A DNA stretch of 64,000 nucleotides from Sphingobacterium sp. lm-10 (lineage in GTDB: Bacteria > Bacteroidota > Bacteroidia > Sphingobacteriales > Sphingobacteriaceae): assembly GCF_023554555.1 (NCBI RefSeq), contig NZ_JAMJWC010000002.1, positions 372,001-436,000 of the forward strand, written 5' to 3'. The notes beneath the pieces were generated by a model that searched no databases, was not told the DNA's origin, and saw only the letters and a program-made list of their open reading frames with translations. This document shows positions 8,633 through 18,199 of this stretch, piece by piece. Every line of letters starts with the position of its first letter. Position 1 is the first letter of the stretch. The position numbers and the translations under genes were made by a program.

Positions 8633-9433
8633 TTACACTAAAAGTAAAAATATCCAAACTAATGGTGCGGCAATCAATAGGCCATCAAAACGATCTAACA
8701 AGCCGCCATGGCCAGGCAAGATATTGCCGGAGTCTTTTACACCCAAGGTACGTTTCAACATGGATTCGACCAAATCACCTAAGGTGCCAAATGAGCCGAT
8801 GATTAGCCCCATGATCATCCATTGCCAAAGTGGCAAAACGGGATAGAATTGAGATAATAAAGCAGCAACCCCAATGGCGAATGCTAAACCGCCTAGAAAG
8901 CCTTCCCAAGTTTTATTGGGAGATATACGTTCGAATAGCTTGGTACGACCGATACTTCTCCCCACCAGGTATGCACCGGTGTCATTACTCCAAAGCATAA
9001 ATAGAAAGCCCAGTGGAATGTGGGCGTGGTAAGAACCTCGAATAAAACCCAACGCCACAAAACAGAAAAAAGGAAAAGCAGTATATAACAATCCCGTTAA
9101 TGTATAGGATATGTCATGGAATGGCTTTGCGTTTCCGCGATAAAGCGGCACAATAAATATCAGGCTAATACAAGGAATAATGATCGCGGTATAACGGAGC
9201 GGCAGCGCCTCGAGATGATGTAATCCCAATAGGAAGCCTAGTAATATGGCGCTAAAAATACCGACCCCGGTGACTGGAAGTACGTCTTGCTGCTGCCGAA
9301 CCATACCAAAAAATTCATACAAACACCACACGCCGACCGCAGAAAAAAAGATAGTAAAGACAGTAGCTCCAGAAAGGGCAGATCCAATCAGGACGGTGAT
9401 AAATACCGCTCCTGTGATGGCACGTTTTAGCAT
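8633..9433 (-). CDS. cdsA: Phosphatidate cytidylyltransferase
   Basis: Makes CDP-diacylglycerol from phosphatidate and CTP at the cytoplasmic membrane, the branch point for phospholipids. The 266-residue protein has about eight hydrophobic segments. The PROSITE-type signature is intact near the C-terminus as SMLKRTLGVKDSGNILPGHG then GLLDRFD. Its start codon overlaps the stop of the upstream DUF2007 gene by one base (TAATG), indicating translational coupling in an operon of CPBP protease, DUF2007, cdsA and DUF2461. Confidence 0.95.
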   Translation of the reverse strand: MLKRAITGAVFITVLIGSALSGATVFTIFFSAVGVWCLYEFFGMVRQQQDVLPVTGVGIFSAILLGFLLGLHHLEALPLRYTAIIIPCISLIFIVPLYRGNAKPFHDISYTLTGLLYTAFPFFCFVALGFIRGSYHAHIPLGFLFMLWSNDTGAYLVGRSIGRTKLFERISPNKTWEGFLGGLAFAIGVAALLSQFYPVLPLWQWMIMGLIIGSFGTLGDLVESMLKRTLGVKDSGNILPGHGGLLDRFDGLLIAAPLVWIFLLLV

Positions 9434-9648
9434 TAATCGATCGGATTATTGGATTGTTGTTCGATGAGTTGTAGCGCTGTTGCCTCGTTTTCCGCCTGTA
9501 CATAAAGCTCTACGTTACCAAAGCGGACATATACATCTTGTTTGTTGACCACTACAGCCGGAATGTCATTCTCGATAAGCATCTGTCTTACAATTTCTGC
9601 TTCGACGACAATGCTATACGTATTAATTTTTACCCAGCCTGGTTCCAT
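9433..9648 (-). CDS. DUF2007 domain protein
   Basis: A 71-residue single-domain protein of the DUF2007 type (putative signal-transducing domain), with the usual order WVKINTYSIVVEAEIVRQML, then NDIPAVVVNKQD and VELYVQAENEATALQLI. Cytosolic, function unknown. Its 5' end overlaps the end of the CPBP gene by 19 bases and its stop overlaps the cdsA start, so it is embedded in the operon. Confidence 0.85.
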   Translation of the reverse strand: MEPGWVKINTYSIVVEAEIVRQMLIENDIPAVVVNKQDVYVRFGNVELYVQAENEATALQLIEQQSNNPID

Positions 9649-10574
9649 AGTTCGGATTTTAATTTTGATGATTGCCTATAAAAATACCAACCTACCACGA
9701 CACTCGCAATTAAACTCACAAAATAAAGGCTAATATGATAAGGGTCGTCTGTCATCAACTGCTGATAAGAATAGCCTTTTGTGGTATAGTAAAATGCCAC
9801 GAGTACTACACTAGCATTGTTTACAAAGTGTGCCAGAATCGGAATCCAGATATTGTTAGTTAAGACCAACATGTAGCCAAATATGGCGCCTAATAGCATT
9901 CTTGGGAAGAAGCCAAAAAACTGGACATGGATCGCAGAAAAGATAATAGCCGTAGTCCAAATAACGACATGTTTGTTGCTAATCCAACGACCTAAAATAT
10001 TTTGCAAAGCGCCGCGGAAAAAAAACTCTTCGGCAATAGCCGGTAGTACTGCAATAACAAAAAGATTTAATGCTAACCCTGATAGCGAACTATTCATCAC
10101 GAGGTTTTCGGTCAGTAGTGCCATCTCATCTTCTTTAGTACGCATCCAACTTTCGACGACATGCCAGGACTCTGGAAGCTGCAGATGTCTATTCCATTCA
10201 CCGAAAAGGCCTAAAATTGGACTGAATGCCACTAAAAATAATACAGCCAATCCGTAGGATAGCGTCGGTGTAACACTCGACATAGGTAAGTATTGGATGT
10301 TACTTTTTCGTTCTATGTATTGAAGGATAATCGGAGGTAATAAGAATGTCGATACACTGCTTGTGGCAAGCATTGTGTACATTAACCCGGTGCTACCTTG
10401 TCCAAGTGACAGTGCATCTGGCCCGCTTCGGAGTAACAGGCCGATATTTTCAAAAATAGCCGTATAACCAAAGAGAATAATGAGCTGAAGAACGAAGGAA
10501 CAAAGCAATACAAATCCGACGAGAATTAAAAGAGAAACACCGGGAGAATTAGCGGGCGATTTGGGCTGTTGCAT
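9630..10574 (-). CDS. CPBP family intramembrane metalloprotease
   Basis: Membrane protease of the CAAX/CPBP (Abi) family, about 314 residues with roughly eight membrane segments. The catalytic motifs are present: AEEFFFRG with Glu182-Glu183, a histidine in FSAIHVQFFGF (His216), and HFVNNA (His249, Asn252). The open frame extends to a TTG at 10601, but that codon lies inside the T-run of the preceding terminator, so I chose the ATG at 10574 (MQQPKSP). Substrates are unknown; in other bacteria relatives process peptides or provide bacteriocin immunity. It is the first gene of the cdsA operon. Confidence 0.85.
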   Translation of the reverse strand: MQQPKSPANSPGVSLLILVGFVLLCSFVLQLIILFGYTAIFENIGLLLRSGPDALSLGQGSTGLMYTMLATSSVSTFLLPPIILQYIERKSNIQYLPMSSVTPTLSYGLAVLFLVAFSPILGLFGEWNRHLQLPESWHVVESWMRTKEDEMALLTENLVMNSSLSGLALNLFVIAVLPAIAEEFFFRGALQNILGRWISNKHVVIWTTAIIFSAIHVQFFGFFPRMLLGAIFGYMLVLTNNIWIPILAHFVNNASVVLVAFYYTTKGYSYQQLMTDDPYHISLYFVSLIASVVVGWYFYRQSSKLKSELWNQAG

Positions 10575-10600
10575 GTTTCGAAAATAAGGAAAATCTTTCA

Positions 10601-10633
10601 AAAAAGGGGCTGTCTACTAGAGTAGACAGCCCC
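10601..10633 (-). terminator. Strong terminator after the tricorn-like protease
   Basis: A 13-base perfect stem (10606-10618 pairing with 10621-10633) with a minimal loop, followed on the minus strand by six T (10605-10600). It lies 25 bases past the stop of the protease gene. Confidence 0.9.
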
Positions 10634-10658
10634 TGAATAACGTATTTATAAACAGCGT

Positions 10659-13600
10659 TTAGTTGACCCGGATTGGATCAGCTGGTTTCTTCATCTCTTG
10701 GTAAGGATAGGTTTTCATCTCTTCTAACAAGACATTGATGGTACGCTCCAATTGAGGGTCTTTGCCATCCAGTAAATCTTTTGGCATTTGCTCTACGAAA
10801 ATATCGGGAGCCACTCCCTCATTTTCAATGATGTAGTTGCCTTTCAGGTCAAACACGCCAAAGTTAGGAGAGGTAATGCTTCCACCATCTAAAAGCGGTG
10901 GATAACCAGAAATACCTACCAAAATACCCATCGTCGTGCGGCCTACTAATTTGCCTAATCCTTTGAACCGGAACATATACGGCATCATATCACCACCAGA
11001 TCCAGCATTTTCATTGATGATCATCGCTTTAGGACCATAGATTCCATTACCTGGTGTGGTGAAGCTGCGCCCGTCGCGAATTCCCCATCCAGAGATCAAC
11101 TCCCGGGATAATAGGTCGATCACGTAGTCGGCCACGGAGCCACCGCCATTATTTCGTTCATCGAGCAATAAGGCTTTTTTATCCATTTGAGAGAAGTAGT
11201 AGCGATTGAAGGAATCGTAGCCTTCACGACCAGTATTTGGCATGTACACATAGGCGATTTGTCCCTTACTCGCGGCATCTACTTTCTGACGGTTTTTCTC
11301 CACCCAGCTTTGGCGACGTAATCCAACTTCATTGGCGTAAGAAATTGGCTTTACGATGACCTCTCGAGCGCCATCGGTGGAAGCTTTAGAGTTGATCTTC
11401 AGCGTCACTTGCTTATCGACGGTATAATCAAATAAGCTGTAGATATCCTTGTCTGCAGTAAGATCCTGTCCATTGACGGCCAAGATATAATCGCCTTCTT
11501 TAATGTTTAGACCGGGTTCTGCCAAAGGCGCTTTGAATGATGGATTCCAATCCATGCGTGTGTAAATCTTAGCGATGCGGTAACGGTTGTTGCTGATTTC
11601 GTAATCTGCACCTAGCACGCCAGCAGATACCGATGGGGTAGAAGGCTCATCGCCAGGATAGATATAGTTGTGCCCAACCACCATCTCGCCCATCATTTCA
11701 TTGAGCAGATAGCCCAGATCCGAACGGTGATTAACATAAGGTAGGAACTTTGCGTATTTCGTTTTGGTGGCATCCCAATCTACTCCATGCATATTCTCCA
11801 CGTAGAAAAACTCCTTTTGCATGGCCCAAACTTCGTTGAATACCTGATCCCATTCTGCTTTGGGGTCTACCAGCTGCTGCACATCATCAATCTTCAATTT
11901 TTCTGGCGTACCTGTTGGTTTTTTGCCAGCATCTACGATGTAGTATCCTTCCGAATTACCATATAGCATCTTTTTCCCATCTGCACTAATCACGAAGTTA
12001 TAGGCATTGTCAATCAGATTTTTTTCTTCGAGCTTATTCAGGTCGTAGGAGAAAATACTGCGTCCTTTTGTATAGATGAGCATGTTTTCTACCAACCCGC
12101 TCAATTGGCCTACGCCCGGTGATATAGAAAGCGCGACAATACGGTTATTGATTTGGTCAAAATCAACTTTGATGTCTTTCGTTTTCGGAGTTTTGCTTTC
12201 CTGCTCGTCGCTTTTCCCATCCTTTTTATCGGTATCATCCTTTTTCTTACTGTCGGTGTTTGGAGTTTCCGGTTTTACAGTTTCTTCATCACTTTCATTT
12301 TTGAAGATGGAAGGTGTGTCATTGGATAATATAAAAGCATAGGTGTTATAGGCCGGGCTGCGATCATAGGCTGTCATGTGTAAACCGGAGTTTGTTAAGC
12401 CCGTGTTGGTACTGGCTTGGAACACAAGGTATTTGCCGTCACGGGTAAACACCGGTTGGCGTACAGCGCCCATGCCATCGGTGATCTGCTGTGATTGTTT
12501 GGTGTCGAGATTGTACATAAACACGGCTGTAACACCGTTTGGCAAGGCTTTAACGTATGAAATCCACTTAGAATCAGTTGACCAATTTGGCTGGAAGTGA
12601 TTGTATGTGCGACCAGTATGAGATGCCAAGTAATCATCGTCTACTTTTACACTGGTTTTCGTGTCGATGTCAATATAATAGAGATTAAGGTGTGCATCGT
12701 TGTAAAATAGCTTCTTGCTATCTGGTGACCACGCTGGTTGAAAGTAGAATGCGGTTTCGCCTAGTTTGATGTAAATAGGATCTTTTTCTGCTTTCTGATC
12801 GCGAAGAACTAACTCATATTTTCCATTTTTGTCGGAGATGAAAGAGATCCATTTGCCATCTGGCGACCAAGCCGGAAAACGCTCGTGTGTGCCTGGAGAA
12901 TTGGATAGGTTACGTGCATCGCCTTTCTCTTTAGGTACAGAGAATATTTCTCCTCGTGCCTCGAATAATGCACGTTGGCCGGTGGGAGATAGGTTTAGAC
13001 CTCGAATACCATCTTTCATCTTCACATAATGTGGACGTTTGTACATCGCATCTGGATAGATCTGAATGGCCAATGGTGTTATAGATTTCGAACTGGTTTG
13101 CAGTAAGTTGATCTTGCCATTATACTCAAAGACCAGTTCGCTGCCCTTGCCTTGTAGTGACCGTACGTCGTAATCGGAGAAGTTAGTTAGCTTTTCAACT
13201 TTTTTTGTTTTTATGTTGTAGCTGAAAATATTCACCGTTTTATCCCTGTCGGACAAAAAGTATACATAGTCGCCTAACCAAACAGGTTTTACATCGTTAC
13301 AGTTTTCGCCCGGAACGATTTCTACCTGGTGGGTTTTAGAGTCAAATATCCAAATAGATGGCATACCACCACCACGATAGCGCTTAAAAGCGACGCGATC
13401 TCTTTCGGTGGGATCTCCATTTTTGATATAAGCCCAGTATCTTCCATCTGCCGAAGGCGATCCTTGATACGCTTCGGGCATGAGTAATGGTTGGTCTGTG
13501 CCCTCGTTTACATTGGATTTATATAATCGCGATCCTAGAGAATAATTGAACTCTCTTGAGGTAGTAAAATATACTTCATTATTGTTTAGCCATCCGCGTA

Positions 13601-13934
13601 CGACATCGGAAGCCGGGTGATGTGTTACCCGACGTGGTTCGCCTCCCTGAATGGGTATTACATAGACATCCGTATTGCCGTCATAATTACCCGTAAAAGC
13701 AACTTGTGAGCCATCTGGTGAAAAAATGGGATTCTGTTCTACACCTGGATTTATAGTCAGACGACGAGCATTTGCTCCGTTTTTGTCTGCTAGCCAGATA
13801 TCTCCGCCATAAACAAAAGAGATATGTTGATCGCTTATGCTTGGATTGCGCAACAGAAGCGTTTCCTCTTGCGCATACAAAGCCGCAGCCTGTCCTGCCA
13901 AGAGGGCCATAAAAGGGATAATCTGTTTTAACAT
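10659..13934 (-). CDS. Tricorn-like secreted S41 protease with WD40-like propellers
   Basis: Large exported peptidase of the tricorn type. The 1091-residue product has a signal peptide (1-21, ending AALYAQ). Two WD40/TolB-like beta-propeller regions (about 25-550) contain repeated SPDGSQVAF, WSPDGKWISF and WSPDSKKLFY blades. A charged Lys/Asp/Glu linker sits near 550-595. The tricorn C1/PDZ region has LAEPGLNIKEGDYILAVNGQ, and the C-terminal S41 catalytic domain has NENAGSGGDM with the probable nucleophile Ser979. The reading frame runs on to 13988, inside the ompA-family terminator, so I use the ATG at 13934. Homologues in Bacteroidota are usually called S41 protease or amidohydrolase-like. 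Substrate unknown; degradation of periplasmic peptides is likely. Confidence 0.9.
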   Translation of the reverse strand: MLKQIIPFMALLAGQAAALYAQEETLLLRNPSISDQHISFVYGGDIWLADKNGANARRLTINPGVEQNPIFSPDGSQVAFTGNYDGNTDVYVIPIQGGEPRRVTHHPASDVVRGWLNNNEVYFTTSREFNYSLGSRLYKSNVNEGTDQPLLMPEAYQGSPSADGRYWAYIKNGDPTERDRVAFKRYRGGGMPSIWIFDSKTHQVEIVPGENCNDVKPVWLGDYVYFLSDRDKTVNIFSYNIKTKKVEKLTNFSDYDVRSLQGKGSELVFEYNGKINLLQTSSKSITPLAIQIYPDAMYKRPHYVKMKDGIRGLNLSPTGQRALFEARGEIFSVPKEKGDARNLSNSPGTHERFPAWSPDGKWISFISDKNGKYELVLRDQKAEKDPIYIKLGETAFYFQPAWSPDSKKLFYNDAHLNLYYIDIDTKTSVKVDDDYLASHTGRTYNHFQPNWSTDSKWISYVKALPNGVTAVFMYNLDTKQSQQITDGMGAVRQPVFTRDGKYLVFQASTNTGLTNSGLHMTAYDRSPAYNTYAFILSNDTPSIFKNESDEETVKPETPNTDSKKKDDTDKKDGKSDEQESKTPKTKDIKVDFDQINNRIVALSISPGVGQLSGLVENMLIYTKGRSIFSYDLNKLEEKNLIDNAYNFVISADGKKMLYGNSEGYYIVDAGKKPTGTPEKLKIDDVQQLVDPKAEWDQVFNEVWAMQKEFFYVENMHGVDWDATKTKYAKFLPYVNHRSDLGYLLNEMMGEMVVGHNYIYPGDEPSTPSVSAGVLGADYEISNNRYRIAKIYTRMDWNPSFKAPLAEPGLNIKEGDYILAVNGQDLTADKDIYSLFDYTVDKQVTLKINSKASTDGAREVIVKPISYANEVGLRRQSWVEKNRQKVDAASKGQIAYVYMPNTGREGYDSFNRYYFSQMDKKALLLDERNNGGGSVADYVIDLLSRELISGWGIRDGRSFTTPGNGIYGPKAMIINENAGSGGDMMPYMFRFKGLGKLVGRTTMGILVGISGYPPLLDGGSITSPNFGVFDLKGNYIIENEGVAPDIFVEQMPKDLLDGKDPQLERTINVLLEEMKTYPYQEMKKPADPIRVN

Positions 13935-13969
13935 ATATAAGGGTTGGTTAATTAAAGCGCTAAATATAA

Positions 13970-14005
13970 CAAAAATAGCCGATGTCATAAATCGACATCG
14001 GCTAT
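13970..14005 (-). terminator. Terminator after the OmpA-family gene
   Basis: A 12-base perfect stem (arms 13975-13986 and 13994-14005) with a 7-base loop; on the minus strand it is followed by a T-run (13975-13970). It lies between the OmpA-family stop and the protease start. Confidence 0.85.
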
Positions 14006-14040
14006 CTAAAGTGGTTTCTTGTTTATTTGTTCAGCAGCAC

Positions 14041-15255
14041 CTAATCTGCTATAACAATCACTGCGCGACTCAAGCGTGGATCATCATAGTACATATTATC
14101 TACTCCACCTTTGTATTCTTTTATTAGCTGTGTTGGAGAAACATTAAATTCACGTACCAATACATTGTATATTGCTTCAGCACGTTCACGGCTTAGGCGT
14201 TCGTTGATTTTGGTTGTTCCGGTACCTTTATCCGCATATCCTGTGATGCTGTACCTGATGTTTGGATCACCTTCCTTAATCATATCAGCAAAGAAACTTA
14301 AGTTTACGCGGGCGTCATTGCTTACGATGCTTTTGTTGATTTCAAAAGTTACTAATATCGGAGCCACCAAGGTATTGCGCTCAATCTGCACTTCAGTAAT
14401 GGTAGGTGATTTCGCTTCTGCTAGTTGTTTTCTCAAGTGGTCATTGTCCTGAGCCAATCTGTTGACAGCGCTACGTAAGGCGCTAAGATCTTCTTCGTTG
14501 TATTTAATAATGGTTGTCTTAGATTGATCCCATCCTCTTTTCTTACCAAAGTTGTATTTGATACCCACTGTTGCGCTGGCTACACCGTCGTCCATGCGAC
14601 CTCCGGTCTCTCCACTAAACCTATCAGCAACCATTGAACCACGTACGTTTAATGTTAGTTGAAAAGCTTCGCTTAAGCGAAAAGTATTTAAAACACCGAT
14701 ACTAGCACTTACATCTCTTCCACTGCCCGGGTTTTCTGATCTGTATTTGGTGACCATCATGAGCCCCAAGCCAGCATAAGGGCTGATTTCATAGAAGCGA
14801 TCGGAGCGGTATCCACCTAATAAGTTGTTTAAGTTGAATAAGACATCCCCACGAAGATGGATAAAATTTACTTCCTTACGCTCTAACCAATATCCTTCCC
14901 AAGGTAGCTTGTCGTATGGTCCAACGGCATAACTGCCATTTTGTGTGAGGCCATTTAATTTGAAGCCATTGACTCCCAAGCTTACACCGATACCTGGCGT
15001 GAACCATTTACCCACATACGCTTCAAATGCAGGGGTGAAACGATCCCCTAATTCCATATTTCTGTTATGGTCAGCATAAAAAATTTGAGCACCCGCACCT
15101 GCACCGATAAACCAGTTTTGGAAGAAACGATTGGTTTCTACTTTGTATTTATCGTCGTTAACAATAGTGGTTGTGTCGCGCCGAATTTCATAAGTTTGGG
15201 CTGAAACGGACAGATGCGTCACAATTCCCAAGATTAAAATAAAGGTATACTTCAT
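14041..15255 (-). CDS. OmpA family outer-membrane protein
   Basis: A 404-residue outer-membrane protein: signal peptide about 1-19 (SVSAQ), then a beta-barrel (about 45-255) with alternating aromatic strands, a short coiled segment (about 262-285), and a C-terminal OmpA/MotB-like peptidoglycan-binding domain (about 295-404). The last contains YSITGYADKGTGT and NERLSRERAEAIYNVL, which are the family signature. Proteins like this anchor the outer membrane to the wall. It has a good terminator downstream and a promoter-like region upstream (15330-15358), so it is probably a single-gene unit. Confidence 0.88.
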   Translation of the reverse strand: MKYTFILILGIVTHLSVSAQTYEIRRDTTTIVNDDKYKVETNRFFQNWFIGAGAGAQIFYADHNRNMELGDRFTPAFEAYVGKWFTPGIGVSLGVNGFKLNGLTQNGSYAVGPYDKLPWEGYWLERKEVNFIHLRGDVLFNLNNLLGGYRSDRFYEISPYAGLGLMMVTKYRSENPGSGRDVSASIGVLNTFRLSEAFQLTLNVRGSMVADRFSGETGGRMDDGVASATVGIKYNFGKKRGWDQSKTTIIKYNEEDLSALRSAVNRLAQDNDHLRKQLAEAKSPTITEVQIERNTLVAPILVTFEINKSIVSNDARVNLSFFADMIKEGDPNIRYSITGYADKGTGTTKINERLSRERAEAIYNVLVREFNVSPTQLIKEYKGGVDNMYYDDPRLSRAVIVIAD

Positions 15256-15329
15256 TGCTGTTGGATGTTTTGGTAAGGTACACTAGTTCTTTTGATGATC
15301 GCAGATAATGCCTAGATTCCCTTTTAACC

Positions 15330-15358
15330 CAAATATTATCTGATAATTCCGCTGCAAA
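15330..15358 (-). promoter_or_regulatory. Candidate promoter of the OmpA-family gene
   Basis: On the minus strand TTTG (15358-15355) and AATATTTG (15337-15330) are separated by 17 bases, close to the TTTG / TAnnTTTG consensus (first base of the -7 box differs). The start codon is about 75 bases downstream. Confidence 0.35.
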
Positions 15359-15470
15359 TATATTGATCAGTGGAGATAATATTGTCTTTTTTTTGCAGTA
15401 TGTAGTCAAAATACTACAAATGTAAGTTATAGTTAAGTTTTTTTTCGTTATATGGGGAATTTTTAAAAAA

Positions 15471-16055
15471 TCACCTGATTGTTTGGGGGATAGTATGTTG
15501 CTGAAGATAGGGTGCTAGCGGACTATCGTAACCAAAGGATATAATTTGCTGAAGATCTTCGCTAAAGTCAAAACGGAGATCCTCGTGAAGTTTTTTCCAC
15601 TTGCCAAAGACGAATTTGATGCGAGCCGCGAGATACTGATGTAACTTGTGACTTGCGTGTAGGTGACTTCTACCAATCACCAATGCAAACCGTTCCGTAA
15701 CTTCCCTTAAAATTAGCATCCTAAACTCTATTTCACTAAATGTGTCTTTGGTTACTTTTTCATGCTCATTCACCAATCCGTTCGCTTGACGCACTAACTT
15801 ACTCAATGCGATAATACTACCGGCTGTTGCATTGTTTGCTGTGTTTTGAGCAGCGTCTGAAAATAATAATTTCAATTGTGTTCGCAAGCTTTCTACACGT
15901 AATTGCAGGTCGCTCTCATCTTCTAACAGTTGAAAGTGTAGCCTTTTAATCAGTAACTTATCTTTATTAATCAGACGCAACAGCAGTTTGTCCTTTTCCT
16001 TGTTCGGGAGAGATAAAATAGCTGATTTAAGTTCTGGTTGTTGATGTACTGACAT
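15471..16055 (-). CDS. Conserved hypothetical, helical cytosolic protein
   Basis: A 194-residue protein that I do not recognise. It has no signal peptide or membrane span and is predicted mostly alpha-helical, with long charged amphipathic stretches (LPNKEKDKLLLRLINKDKLL near 16-35; LRVESLRTQLKLLFSDAAQN near 52-71). The start ATG at 16055 is three bases after the galE stop, so it is probably co-transcribed with galE and the decarboxylase upstream. That position hints at a link with surface glycan synthesis, but the sequence shows no enzymatic motif. Confidence 0.75.
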   Translation of the reverse strand: MSVHQQPELKSAILSLPNKEKDKLLLRLINKDKLLIKRLHFQLLEDESDLQLRVESLRTQLKLLFSDAAQNTANNATAGSIIALSKLVRQANGLVNEHEKVTKDTFSEIEFRMLILREVTERFALVIGRSHLHASHKLHQYLAARIKFVFGKWKKLHEDLRFDFSEDLQQIISFGYDSPLAPYLQQHTIPQTIR

Positions 16056-16058
16056 GCG

Positions 16059-17090
16059 TTAATCTACCAATGGATTATCTTGGAGATATTTTTCCCAAGC
16101 CCAGGCAGATGCCATCATCTCTTCGATCCCGAGTTCGGCTTTCCAACCTAGTTTTTCGGTCGATTTGGAAACGTCTCCCCAAACTTTGACAATGTCGCCA
16201 TCTCTTCTTGGTCCGATCTCGTAATTTAATTTCTTCCCGGATGTACTTTCAAAAGTTTTAATAGCTTCTAATACCGAATAACCCACTCCGGTACCGATAT
16301 TAAACACATCGTATTTTCCGGTAGGATTTCCTTTTTCCAATAGTCTGATCGCTGCCACGTGCGCCTTGGCCAAATCTACCACATGGATGTAATCACGCAC
16401 GCAAGATCCGTCAGATGTATCATAATCGCCCCCAAAAACCGTTAATTTCTCTCTTTTGCCAATGGCAGTTTGTGTAATAAATGGGAGTAAGTTTTGCGGT
16501 ACACCTAATGGTAACTCTCCAATCATAGCGGATGGATGGGCTCCCACAGGGTTGAAGTACCGTAGAGAAATGATCTGATAATTGTCGTACGCATTGGCGG
16601 TTTCGCGTAGCATTTCCTCTGCGATTTGCTTGGTATTTCCATACGGTGATTCAGCAGTCTTTACAGGGGCAGACTCTGATACAGGCAGTTCATCCGGTTG
16701 CCCATAAACGGTACAACTAGACGAAAAAACAAAATTTATCGGAAGTTCTTGATAGGCATTCAAGAGGTTGATTAAAGAGAAAAAGTTGTTGTGATAATAT
16801 TTTAATGGTTTGAGAACAGACTCACCAACCGCTTTAGAAGCAGCAAAATGGATCACACCCTTAATGTCTGGATTGTGATCGACGAATTTCTTCACAGCGG
16901 CTTCATCGCACAAGTCGAATTGGTGAAACTCTGGGCGATAATCAATGATTTTTTCTATCTGATCCAATATACGGATACTGGAGTTTGATAGATTATCTAC
17001 GATAATAGGTGTGTACCCTGCTTGGTATAACTCTACAACGGTATGTGAGCCAATAAACCCAGTGCCGCCTGTTACTAAAATCTTATGCAT
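16059..17090 (-). CDS. galE: UDP-glucose 4-epimerase
   Basis: NAD-dependent extended SDR enzyme interconverting UDP-glucose and UDP-galactose. From the ATG at 17090 the product is 343 residues, matching the family (~338). The Rossmann motif is [11 protein letters not shown] (7-17), the catalytic Ser/Tyr/Lys appear in FSSSCTVYG and SPYGNTK, and the substrate loop [17 protein letters not shown] is the GalE form. A longer frame to 17156 is open but reads inside the upstream gene. The ATG overlaps the last eight bases of the decarboxylase gene, so the two are translationally coupled. Use with UDP-GlcNAc is possible. Confidence 0.93.
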   Translation of the reverse strand: MHKILVTGGTGFIGSHTVVELYQAGYTPIIVDNLSNSSIRILDQIEKIIDYRPEFHQFDLCDEAAVKKFVDHNPDIKGVIHFAASKAVGESVLKPLKYYHNNFFSLINLLNAYQELPINFVFSSSCTVYGQPDELPVSESAPVKTAESPYGNTKQIAEEMLRETANAYDNYQIISLRYFNPVGAHPSAMIGELPLGVPQNLLPFITQTAIGKREKLTVFGGDYDTSDGSCVRDYIHVVDLAKAHVAAIRLLEKGNPTGKYDVFNIGTGVGYSVLEAIKTFESTSGKKLNYEIGPRRDGDIVKVWGDVSKSTEKLGWKAELGIEEMMASAWAWEKYLQDNPLVD

Positions 17091-18078
17091 CTCTTTTAAA
17101 ATATATTTGGGTAGTTTCTTGTAAAACTGTTTTATCCATCGTTTGATAGTGATCAATCGTTTTCCTTAGGCCATCTGTGCGATGCACTTTGGGATCCCAA
17201 CCGAGGAGCTTTTGTGCTAAGGCAATATCAGGTCGTCGTTGTTTTGGATCGTCAACCGGCAAAGCCGAATATACCAACTTTGAAGGACTCTCCGTGAGTT
17301 GAATAATTTCTTGAGCGATATCTGTAATGGTAATTTCGTCTGGATTACCGATATTGACTGGTTCGGCATAATCAGAGTGAAGCAAACGGAAGATGCCTTC
17401 TACGAGATCATCTACGTAGCAAAATGAACGTGTTTGCTGGCCATCACCAAAGACAGTCAAATCTTCTGCTCGTAAGGCCTGTGCAATGAACGTTGGCAGT
17501 GCACGGCCATCGTTCAACCGCATTCGTGGACCAAAAGTATTGAATATACGCACAATGCGAGTTTCTACACCATGAAAATTATGGTAAGCCATTGTCATAG
17601 CTTCCTGAAAACGTTTGGCTTCATCATAAACACCTCGTGGCCCCACCGGGTTAACATTTCCCCAATAGGTTTCTGCTTGTGGCGAAACCAAAGGGTCGCC
17701 ATATACCTCAGAAGTAGACGCCACCAGTATTCTTGCTTTTTTTGATTTGGCCAAACCTAAAAGATTGTGGGTGCCTAGAGAACCTACCTTGAGCGTCTGT
17801 ATGGGTATGCGCAGATAATCTACTGGACTGGCAGGCGAAGCAAAGTGAAGAATGTAATCCAGATGCCCAGGAATATGCACAAACTTGGATACATCGTGCT
17901 GATAGAATTCGAAATTAGGAAGCTTGAAAAGATGTTCGATATTGCGTAAGCTACCCGTAATAAGGTTGTCCATTCCAATCACCTGATAGCCTTCCTGAAT
18001 AAACCGATCACTTAGGTGGGAACCCAAAAAACCTGCGGCGCCAGTAATGAGTATGCGTTTAGGAGGAGCTTTTTTCAC
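17083..18078 (-). CDS. UDP-glucuronate decarboxylase (UDP-xylose synthase)
   Basis: Extended SDR enzyme converting UDP-glucuronate to UDP-xylose. The 331-residue product has [10 protein letters not shown] at 13-22, STSEVYGDP, and the active-site pair Tyr151/Lys155 in [12 protein letters not shown]. The segment [16 protein letters not shown] followed by [16 protein letters not shown] is characteristic of the UXS group rather than dTDP-glucose dehydratases. Its substrate would be supplied by the UDP-glucose dehydrogenase encoded at 60454-61830. It is the first gene of the minus-strand trio ending in the 194-residue helical protein. Confidence 0.88.
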   Translation of the reverse strand: MKKAPPKRILITGAAGFLGSHLSDRFIQEGYQVIGMDNLITGSLRNIEHLFKLPNFEFYQHDVSKFVHIPGHLDYILHFASPASPVDYLRIPIQTLKVGSLGTHNLLGLAKSKKARILVASTSEVYGDPLVSPQAETYWGNVNPVGPRGVYDEAKRFQEAMTMAYHNFHGVETRIVRIFNTFGPRMRLNDGRALPTFIAQALRAEDLTVFGDGQQTRSFCYVDDLVEGIFRLLHSDYAEPVNIGNPDEITITDIAQEIIQLTESPSKLVYSALPVDDPKQRRPDIALAQKLLGWDPKVHRTDGLRKTIDHYQTMDKTVLQETTQIYFKRDA

Positions 18079-18189
18079 TGTATTTCAACCCTTGTTGTTT
18101 GACAACGAATATAGGCATTATTTCTAGGGGCTGGAATACATATGCTGGAAAATCTCTATCTTAGTGGACTCCAAAAAAAGTGAAAGACA

Positions 18190-18195
18190 GGAGTA
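18190..18195 (+). promoter_or_regulatory. Shine-Dalgarno-like site choosing the Stealth start
   Basis: An AGGAG core lies six to ten bases before the ATG at 18200. Such strong sites are uncommon in this window, and this one supports the ATG over the upstream in-frame GTG at 18164. Confidence 0.5.
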
Positions 18196-18199
18196 TGCT

